From: Bedellia somnulentella
Lineage: Eukaryota > Arthropoda > Insecta > Lepidoptera > Bedelliidae
Assembly: GCA_963576735.1 (NCBI GenBank)
Contig: OY755177.1
Coordinates: forward strand, 3,658,001-3,722,000
DNA: 64,000 nt
Direction of reading: 5' to 3'
Translations under genes and position numbers: made by a program
Notes under the pieces: model-generated
The model's input: the letters and a program-made list of their open reading frames with translations, nothing else
Told to the model about the DNA's origin: nothing
Database searches by the model: none
Shown here: positions 56,782 through 64,000 of the stretch, piece after piece
Layout of the letters: each line of letters opens with the position of its first letter
Numbering within the stretch: position 1 is the stretch's first letter

Positions 56782-59700
56782 TCAAACACACAACAAACGC
56801 ATGTGTTAAAGGAGAGATTTTCTTTCACATATTTTCATTGTATAATTTTTCATTTTTTTATTTTTTTCCATTAGTCTTATATTTGTTTTTGTTTCCTGAG
56901 TAACAACTTGTTGATTTTGATTTTAATTTGTTCCAGTGAATGTTGTAAATTTTCCTTTGGAAATGGGCGTCCATAGCACAGGCTCGACCTATTATCGCGT
57001 CAATGACCCTACTTAAATATGCCTAACCTGGAACTTTGCTTTTGTTGTAAATTTTAGCTATGAAATGTATTAGGCATCTTGGAGAAATAAAAAAATATTA
57101 TTATTATTCTGTATCTTTTTGTTATTCTGTAGTTATATTATTATTCTGTATCTTTTTGTTATTCTGTATGTTATTATTATTATATTGTGAGTCAACCATA
57201 AGAGATAGACATTTGCTGTTGCATATTTTGTTGTCAATTTTATGAAAAATATTTCATTCATACATGATTTCTATGTAACTTAAACCATTGAGGCTATACA
57301 CGCGACGAAAGCTTAAAAACGTAGTAATTTATACCGTTTTCCCAAAATATCCCCAAATTCCCCTTTACTACTCTGCTGAAAAGTATACTTTAACCTGCCT
57401 AGGAGTATGAAGAATAATTATGCCAAGTTTCGTTAAAATCCGTAGAGTAGTTTTTGTTTCCATAAGGAACAGACAAATCGACAAACAGACAAACAGACAG
57501 ACAAAAATTTTACTGATTGCATTTTTGGCATCAGTATCGATCACTAATCACCCCCTGATAGTTATTTTGAAAATATATTTCATGTACAGAAATGACCTCC
57601 CTACATATTTATTATAAGTACCTACAGATTAAAAGTGAAACTTTGGGTTTTAATGCCAAATTGTGACTTAACAATAATGTTTAGATATACTTCCAATTCG
57701 GAAGGTGTACTGTTGCGTTGTGAGAAAAACCCGTAAGAAACTCATCAACACACTATTTTTTATAAAGTTTATTTTCTTTTCCTTTTTGGAAGCTACGTGG
57801 GAAAATTATAGTAAAATAAAGCATAAATGGTTATGGATTTCCACCCACGAAGCCCTAAAAATATTTTAAAAACTTGAGGTACAATATAAAGTTTCAACAT
57901 CTATGTTTTATTTTTACATGTCAATGTTCTTCCGAAAAGGTCATTTAAGATATTGAATTTTGAAATTTTGATTATTTATAATCAAATTTTTATTTTAACA
58001 GATTGCCTTAATCCACCTTGGTTACTCAGAGGTGTAAAAACTATAAATTAAAAAATACACTCATAACTCACCAGTAGAATGTGTCGCAAGGAATCCTTTT
58101 CTCTGCACAGATGCGTCAGATTTGAATACCACATACATTTGGTTTTGAGAGGCGAAAACTATATCAGGCAGTTTACTTCCGCAGAATTTTCCCAACGTTT
58201 TATCATCAGCGGATGACCCATCGTAGATTGCTACGTGGTCGTATGCGCATTCCTGTAGAATAGTTTGTCAATGTTAGGATAAAATGTTTTGACTCGCATT
58301 TTTGCAGTGTAGCATATATCATGCATAGTCTTGATGCACGATGATGGTTGAACGAGGTGACTGGAGACTCAGTTCCCCTTTTGGTAGTGATAGCAGTTAG
58401 TGTACGAATTAAAGTTCTTCAGCCAAGTTTGGAAGTTGGTTAGGGACAGCATGGTAATAATTTAGCATTTTTGGGAATTGATCTCCAGCCACATCGCCTA
58501 GTCGACCCCATTCCCTTCGTACGCACACACAAGAAAGTGATTATGACTTAAGGGCCTCCCCGCATTTTGCAGCTATTGCGCTCACTCTTACGTCAAATTT
58601 ACTGAGAGTGACAGGGACGGAAAAAACGCGCGCGCAGGATAAATGTAGTTTATTTAGTTTTATTGAATAACTATAATGTTTAAATGAAAAGTTAAACATC
58701 AAAGTTACAGATCTTAAAGCTACGCGTATATAGAATAGACACATAATGAGTTCACATGTATGTTATGCCAGTGGAGCCTATACGGTTTTTATGAAAACAA
58801 AGCATGTTCCAATTAAATTTTTTTCATCATATTTTGCAACAAATTATTAAAATTTTAAACATCAAATTTTAAAACCATGAACTAATCACCAACATATATT
58901 TTATTCATGTCATATCAATATCATCAAATCAGACTTTATAGAATTTCCAAACAATCAATATCAACCTATTTTTCCGGGGACGCCCTTAATAGGAGTAAGT
59001 GCTATTTTATGTTACACGTTTTACGACACTATACAGCTTAAAAGGAAAAAGATAGTAAAAGGAAAGTTATAAATAGTTATAATGTAAGGATTACCTGATG
59101 AGGCTCAAGTTCGAAGACATTAAATATCAGCTTGATGCGGTGGCCAGGAGTGGTGGAGAATTGCCAAACACAGTCTTTCCTTGATGGGTACGAGTCGGGA
59201 TAGTTTGGACTGAAATGAGATTCGGAAATATTAAAAAAATACAATGATGCATTTGTATGAATGTAACGAGTAATCTGAACTGTAATCAGGAAACTAAACA
59301 AAATTTAACATCCTTAATTCAGATTTACCAAAAAGTTATGCAAGCTGAAGTGTATCAATTTATATTTGAAAATTGTGCATGGAGGAGTTTTTTGTTGAAA
59401 CTTCTTTTTAAAAACATCCTAAAGTGTATTCGAAAATATGCGTACCTTTAACAACATGTGGGTATCAAATAAAAAGCTTTGCGAGAAGTTCATAAAACTG
59501 TGTAATTTTGAATACTATGAATGAATAATTAAAAAAAATACCTACCTTACAATTGTTCCGTGGGGCTGTGTAACGTCATTTTTACATCCTCCCTCCTTGC
59601 AATCGTGCTTATTTGGATGTAACGTAAAGCCGCTGTGGCAGGCACATTCGTAACCTGAGTATATAATATATAAATCAATGACGTATGTTCTTATAGGTAA

Positions 59701-62294
59701 TAGTACATTACTTTTCCTACATTCCTCAATAAAACTATCTTCCCCTTTGAAGTCCAAAAGCAGGTGAGAAATTGTTAATTCTCAGGTTATCATTTAGTTT
59801 TGAAATTATAGCCTTTGGAAATATAGCTATGAATAAAGAATATGTATAAAGAAACTTCAGAACGCACTTAAAGCCATCGGTACCGGCTACTATTCCGGTA
59901 GTAGTCGTTAGTCAGTCAACCTGCACTTGCCCAGGTGGACTATGGTGAACTATTTCCACATTACCGTTTACAGCTGATAGGCTCGAACCCTTCGGTAGGG
60001 ATAGATTCATATTATTACCTATAATAATAATAATTATTTACTCAACAACCAACATTTACTAGACTAGATAGTTTACAACATAATTACCTCCCAGCGTATT
60101 ATGGCAGTCATGCTGACAGCCCCCGTTGTTCTCCGCGCACTCGTCAACGTCGATGTAGTACACGGCCGCGAAACCTGTGCGGTGGACTGACGCGTCTGAT
60201 GTGAACTGTTAAAAGGGAATTTAGTTTGAGTTGTATGGAAATAATGTTCGCAAGTATAAAATGAGGTTAATAAACAGGTTTTCATTTTTTTAATTTAAAT
60301 TTTCAATTTATCATGGTTGTTAACGGTGAGGGAAAACATCGTGAGGAAACCCACATGGCTGAGTTGTACTTAGTCATGTGACAGTGTATTCGTACAAAAC
60401 GGCGATAGGCCTGCCCCCTATCACGTGAGTACACTGGCCATGCAAAACGTGGGTACTCTGAACACCAGGTGACAAAGTCACTTGATGTTCAGAAGTATTA
60501 GTACCTCTGCCAACCCCTTCGGGGATATTCGGCGTGAACGTTTATGTATTATGTTATGTATTATGTTAATAAACAGGGCAAGTGCAAAAAATGCAAGCTT
60601 TTATTTAAATTAAGTTTTAGATAGCAATAAAAACAACAAGTAAGAAGTTATAAGTAACTAAAGCCTCTGTTTTTACTAAATACTAATAACATCCTTGCGA
60701 CACCTATCATAAATTACAAACAAAATGCGATAAACAATATAATGATCTGGATTACTATGCACTTTTGCTCTTGTCCAAAATACCCAGTGGGTAAGAGGTC
60801 CCTAAATATCATTAAATTTTTACCCCGATCACTAGACACTCTTACCCAAAGCACCCAGTCAGAAAAAGCGCCTGAAAACACAGGAAAATTATATGTATGA
60901 GTGTAATGAAGCTATTGATAAAATTGAGTATTGGATAGCAAATACATCGAAATATATTTAAAATAAATTATTAATAACAAACAAATGTGTGCACTTTTGC
61001 TAAAAGTACCTAGTGCGTAAAAGATGTCTAAATATCGATAAAATTTCATCCAGATCACCGTAACCAGAATACCGACTCAGTAGTTTTAATTTAGAAAGTT
61101 CTTTATTAACACAATTTATAAATTACGTAAATTCACCTTCACTACGAAGTACATAGGTGTTAAGTAACAATAATTTCTACAATATATTGTCAGGCTTATT
61201 ACTTTTTTAAGCTTACAAAGCAAAGTATTTAAATCACCTAACTATATAAAAGAATTCGTTTCGTTCGAATTCGGGGCGTTTCTCTAAAAACAAGTAAAAA
61301 GCGCTAAACCAATATAGCGACCTGACAGTAACCAGGAACTCCTAATAGTCTAGATCTAGAGGATTAGACTATTTCACTTTTACTCAAAGCACCCCGTAAG
61401 AGCGCCTAACTACATAAAACACGTATATCTCACCTGCACTCTCAGCACGGAGCCGTCGGAGGTGACGGGCGGGGGCAGCGCGGCGCCGCAGTACGCGCCG
61501 TGGCGCCGCAGCACGTTGTCCGCCAGCCGCGAGTGCACCGTCACGCTGTCGTACTCGCACTCCTGGTATATCACATTATTATAATATACAATACATACAT
61601 ACATATACTCACGGCAATAAATCACATGAAGAGGTAGCCAGAGCTAGAGAATTTAAAATTCCTCAGCCAATTTTGGAAGTTGCGTGGGGAAAAGATGGTG
61701 AAATAAAGGTTTTTGATGATGGGTCTCCAACCGCATCGCCCAAAAATCCCTTAAAAGCCCCAATACTGTTAGTCACCTCTTACGTACACCCACCGGAAGA
61801 AATGGGGTAGTGCTATTCTAAGCGGACACTACACAGCAAAATATAGAACTGAAATTATTACTACCGTTTACATCGTCTCAACACGTTGTCGGCTAGATGA
61901 GACTGTACATAGAATTTTGTATAGAACTAGTATTTTGACTAGATACGGTAGGTAGTTTTATAGGCAGGCCAAAACTGTTAGACAATTTGGACACCGATCA
62001 TAAGCCATCATTTATTTAAAATTTATTCTCCACTCAACTTCCAAAAATAACAAAGGAAATCCTAATTCTGATAATTTGCTACCCTCTTAACTTTAAATAC
62101 GAAGAACATCTAATCCCTCACCTGTTGATACATAACATTTCCCTCTAAATCAAATCTGGTGAAGTTCAAAGTGATCCGGTGCTGCGGTGGCGCCACTATC
62201 TCCCACAAACAGTTCTTGGAGGGTGGGTAGAGATCGGGAAATGAAGGGGAGGTTATTGTTCCGTTGGGGCCGTATAGGACTCCGCCACAGGCAT
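53167..62294 (-). CDS. tld: Tolloid/BMP1-family metalloprotease, C-terminal part
   Basis: Secreted astacin-family protease that, in known members, cleaves Chordin/Sog and matrix proteins to control BMP signalling. Eight exons encode about 440 residues here. CUB3 starts [23 protein letters not shown]2 is [16 protein letters not shown]+[19 protein letters not shown] with a calcium-binding DVDE start. CUB4 starts [17 protein letters not shown]5 runs [11 protein letters not shown] to [12 protein letters not shown]. It ends in a tail rich in acidic residues and then basic ones (EDEDEEEDE ... RRPA stop). The order CUB-EGF-CUB-CUB matches the end of tolloid. The protease domain, CUB1, CUB2 and EGF1 are beyond 64000. 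Exon phases agree throughout. Tolloid versus tolkin (tok) cannot be decided here. Confidence 0.93.
53747..55225 (-). pseudogene. Tandem array of broken CUB5-exon copies
   Basis: At least five to seven partial copies of the exon at 55235-55485 lie head to tail in the next intron, with splice donors (rc of cttaccttagtcccacaaaa) near 53755, 53911, 54186, 54440 and 54733. The best copy (about 54188-54410) reads [20 protein letters not shown] but has lost a CUB cysteine (C to Y). Others lack the 5' half or have frameshifts. Blocks 53790-53990 and 54612-54810 are near-identical, so duplication happened in at least two rounds. These look like dead exons, although donors survive. Confidence 0.8.
54811..55127. 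mobile_element. 317-bp MITE inside one duplicated CUB exon
   Basis: Starts taggggagatg and ends catctcgccta, near-exact inverted 11-bp ends. It splits one pseudo-exon between tccacaa and ttcgcctctgg. The sister copy at about 53975 is uninterrupted and shows the empty site. No target duplication beyond the terminal ta is visible. Confidence 0.7.
55235..55485 (-). CDS. tld: Tolloid exon, CUB5 main part
   Basis: Acceptor tctaattccag, donor gtaaga. Encodes [60 protein letters not shown] and YGTFCGTK, with the four CUB cysteines intact. It is the parent of the broken array downstream. Confidence 0.94.
55620..55998 (-). mobile_element. Helitron-like repeat, truncated (empty-site paralogue)
   Basis: Minus-strand copy of the repeat that hosts the Transib element. 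It ends ctag before t at 55620 and carries an uninterrupted ataagccatcgcgcccg, which defines the Transib empty site. Confidence 0.6.
56005..57110 (+). pseudogene. LINE remnant: C-terminal reverse transcriptase end
   Basis: Translation gives [39 protein letters not shown], a stop and frame shift near 56238, then [20 protein letters not shown] and [19 protein letters not shown]. This is the thumb and C-terminal region seen in jockey/CR1-type non-LTR elements, unlike the LINE at 32298. The 3' side runs to a ggagaaataaaaaaatatta end. Stops mark it as dead. Confidence 0.7.
56741..56785 (+). repeat. (CA)n microsatellite
   Basis: A run of ca dinucleotides with a few interruptions inside the LINE remnant and tolloid intron. 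It produces a spurious His/Thr-rich ORF. Confidence 0.9.
57178..57612 (+). repeat. Interspersed repeat family D (copy 2)
   Basis: Opposite-orientation relative of 2388-2785. Landmarks gtgagtcaaccataa, gtataggag-like and caccccctgatagttatttt occur in the same order. It is preceded by duplicated attattctgtatctttttgt blocks. Confidence 0.6.
58072..58252 (-). CDS. tld: Tolloid exon, CUB4 second half
   Basis: Acceptor attctacag, donor gtgagt. Encodes [20 protein letters not shown] through [17 protein letters not shown]. Confidence 0.94.
58253..59094. other. Tolloid intron with degraded SINE A
   Basis: A very old minus-strand SINE A is traceable at about 58367-58520. The rest is unremarkable. Confidence 0.45.
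59095..59209 (-). CDS. tld: Tolloid exon, CUB4 first half
   Basis: Acceptor tcatttcag, donor gtaatc. Encodes [20 protein letters not shown] then [16 protein letters not shown]. Confidence 0.94.
59546..59654 (-). CDS. tld: Tolloid exon, EGF2 end and CUB4 start
   Basis: Acceptor atactcag, donor gtaggt. Encodes [20 protein letters not shown] then [15 protein letters not shown]. Confidence 0.94.
59860..60010 (+). repeat. Interspersed repeat family E (copy 2)
   Basis: Related to 43705-43830. Includes ccggctactattccggtagt and ggctcgaacccttcggtagg. Confidence 0.4.
60088..60205 (-). CDS. tld: Tolloid exon, CUB3 end and EGF2 start
   Basis: Acceptor ttttaacag, donor gtaatt. Encodes [20 protein letters not shown] then [19 protein letters not shown]; the DVDE start marks a calcium-binding EGF. 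Confidence 0.94.
60307..60572 (+). mobile_element. SINE family B, head missing
   Basis: Almost identical to 42312-42573 except near the tail (cggcgtgaacgtttatgtat, then TTATG units). The close match suggests recent activity. Confidence 0.7.
60573..61433. other. Tolloid intron, nothing recognised
   Basis: AT-rich, with repeated phrases such as cttacccaaagcacccagt and tttactcaaagcaccccgt that hint at an internally repeated, undefined sequence. Confidence 0.4.
61434..61562 (-). CDS. tld: Tolloid exon, CUB3 second part, GC-rich
   Basis: Acceptor gatataccag, donor gtgaga. Encodes [20 protein letters not shown] through [14 protein letters not shown], 43 codons. Third positions are almost all G or C, unlike neighbouring exons. 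Confidence 0.94.
61591..61837 (-). mobile_element. SINE family A
   Basis: Full-length copy in gene orientation, with its tail side ending about 30 bp upstream of the exon at 61562. Confidence 0.75.
62122..62294 (-). CDS. tld: Tolloid exon, CUB3 first part
   Basis: Acceptor actttcccag, donor gtgagg. Encodes [40 protein letters not shown] and [14 protein letters not shown]. The first codon is shared with an exon beyond the window. Confidence 0.94.
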
Positions 62295-62429
62295 CTGGGA
62301 AAGTACATAGATAGTTTAATTAAGATTATGTAAGCTTGACTTTACATATTAAAAACGGACCATTATCTGAGATAAAAACAGTGTGTCAGATTTAAAAATG
62401 TGTCTTTATACTTTTCGGATTTGTGAGAT

Positions 62430-62677
62430 TGTTGCCAGATTTAATATTAACCACAAATTGAAATATTTTTATAACTGTACGAGCGAGCCGTACATTTGTA
62501 TTGTAACTATAAAATATTATGCTGACCGTTGATTTTATACTTTACGTGAAACAGTGGCAATTAAACATTCATTACGATCGCACGCGTCACTCTTTTACTT
62601 AACATTCCTAAACAAGTAACCTTCCGTGCATCGATACAACTACATCCGTAGGGACATTCCACTAGAGTGCCCCTACA
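62430..62677 (+). repeat. Putative 5' LTR of BEL/Pao element
   Basis: About 248 bp starting tgttgccaga and ending cccctaca (TG...CA). It is followed by ttttggtccttcgaaaca, which resembles the junction after the LTR in BEL elements. The 3' LTR is outside the window, so the boundaries are inferred. Confidence 0.5.
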
Positions 62678-64000
62678 TTTTGGTCCTTCGAAACATTTTG
62701 TGAAGTGCAAGTTTGTTTTTGGGTGATTTCCTGTAATCGACTAAGCGATCGGTTTGACGAGCACATCGGACTGAGACAGCGCTCTCGGGTTACAGCATAG
62801 CAACTCAGCCACGTGTACTTCGCCACGTTCCGGCCCTACATACATCCAACGCTTTTATGAGCTAACAACATTAACATCAATCAAATTTGAACATAACTCC
62901 TGGTTGATTTATCTTCGTGATGGAGTCAACGTTTGAAAGACAACAAGAAATTACCGCTGCTTCTACAAGATAATCGGCAACTTTAAAAAGGATTCGGCAT
63001 CTCGAAAAACCGCTGAATATCTTAAAAAGAGAGTTGAGACCCTAAGAAACTTGTGGAGTGAATACGAGTCCAACAACACAATCCTACAACTGGAAGAAGA
63101 CAAGACAGATGAGTATTTCACTACCAACCAGTTTAACACCTCAAAACAAATATACGAAAATGGTCTCCACCTTATACTATCAACAAAACCGTATACCAAG
63201 CCCGGCGGAGATGACGTTTCCGGCTGCGGTACATTTGGTAGTACGGGATCTCCATCCAAGTCGGATGAACTTATCAATCAACAAAAAACTAACTTTCGAG
63301 CCTTACTTCGGGTGACGAAAAACATTCACATCGACAATTTGACTGAAGGTTGGGAGATTGAAGATAAACTACAATCGCTGCAGTCCCGTTGGAAGCCAAT
63401 CGACGACCTACATTGGCAAATTGACAACCTGCTGGCAGGTACAAACACAACATACGAAGAGGATTTTTCTACCTATGAAACCCTGTTCGAAGACATTAAA
63501 ACAAAACTACACCGCAGGTTGAACGCCGTGAAACATCGACAGGACGCTACCCCACACGTGGAGATACCGACATTCGCGGGTAACTACGTTAACTGGCCTG
63601 CATTCTCGGATCTTTACAGTGAAGCGATCCACAACAACCCTACATTGAGCAAAACGCAAAAAATGCAACATCTCAAGGGGAAACTGAAGGGCGAAGCTGA
63701 GCGTCTCGTCCAACACCTCACAATTTCTTCGGAAAATTACGACACCTGTTGGGACATACTTAACCGCAGGTACAACAACATTCAACTGCTATTTACTAAG
63801 CTCATGCAAACTTTCATGAACCAACCCACTATGCAGAAACACTCATCCTACGAGATTAAACGGCTTCATGACGTCAGCATGGAAACGGTCCACGCCATAC
63901 ACAACCTTGGAGTGGACACATCAACGTGGGATCCGATCTTGGTGCACATCATCACCGAAAAGATGGATTCTGAAACATACACAGCATATATGGACGCACG
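62678..64000 (+). mobile_element. BEL/Pao retrotransposon, 5' part
   Basis: Leader plus gag-region coding, cut off by the window edge. It sits in a tolloid intron, antisense to the gene. Confidence 0.8.
62920..64000 (+). CDS. BEL/Pao gag-like region, early frameshift, partial
   Basis: An ATG at 62920 opens a short frame that stops within 20 codons. The matching downstream frame is open from about 62937 to the window end with NFKKDSASRKTAEYLKKR, VEIPTFAGNYVNWPAFSDLY, KMQHLKGKLKGEAERLV and YDTCWDILNRRYNN, typical of the BEL/Pao gag-like domain preceding the aspartic protease. A shift near 62955 separates start and body, so this copy is broken at its start unless frameshifting or an assembly error explains it. 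In the family this region forms the particle core. Confidence 0.75.

Overview
This window looks like nuclear DNA of a moth or butterfly (Lepidoptera, possibly a noctuoid). The evidence is AT-rich sequence, three intron-rich conserved animal genes, and dense interspersed repeats of kinds typical of lepidopteran genomes: short retroposons with TATG tails, Helitrons, MITEs, a BEL/Pao element and a Transib transposon. The genus assignment is inference; the gene and repeat identities come from reading the sequence.

Layout. 1-18,000 holds no host exon I can prove. It is repeat-rich and contains an apparently complete Transib DNA transposon (2962-5833) inserted in a Helitron-like repeat. 18,038-29,061 (+) is nearly the whole coding region of the mitochondrial aspartate/glutamate carrier (Aralar/citrin): 13 exons, about 663 residues, with only the extreme N-terminus missing. 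Its 3' UTR probably runs to about 31,070. 31,100-43,100 is intergenic and repeat-rich. It holds a 5'-truncated LINE with an uninterrupted reverse transcriptase, fossil Helitrons (one keeping a Pif1-like helicase fragment), a tRNA-arm palindrome and two CpG-rich blocks. 43,170-48,821 (-) is a complete ubiquitin thioesterase OTU1/YOD1 gene: 5 exons, 311 residues. 53,167-62,294 (-) is the 3' part of a tolloid/BMP1-family protease gene (CUB-EGF-CUB-CUB plus an acidic tail). The astacin protease domain lies beyond the right edge, and 62,430-64,000 (+) is the 5' part of a BEL/Pao retrotransposon.

The three host genes are functionally unrelated: mitochondrial malate-aspartate shuttle, ER-associated deubiquitination, and extracellular matrix/BMP processing. 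Each has canonical GT-AG introns with compatible phases, and most of the intron length is mobile DNA.

The most interesting items are: (1) the Transib element, whose transposase keeps the RAG1-like D-D-E and CxxC/HxxxxH signature and whose two ends both read as heptamer, 23-bp spacer, nonamer, with a 5-bp duplication confirmed by a paralogous empty site; (2) a tandem array of broken copies of one tolloid CUB exon; (3) a shared 3' hairpin plus TATG-type tail between a LINE and two unrelated SINE families, which suggests that LINE powers both; (4) a near-perfect 97-bp-arm palindrome whose loop is a tRNA T-loop.
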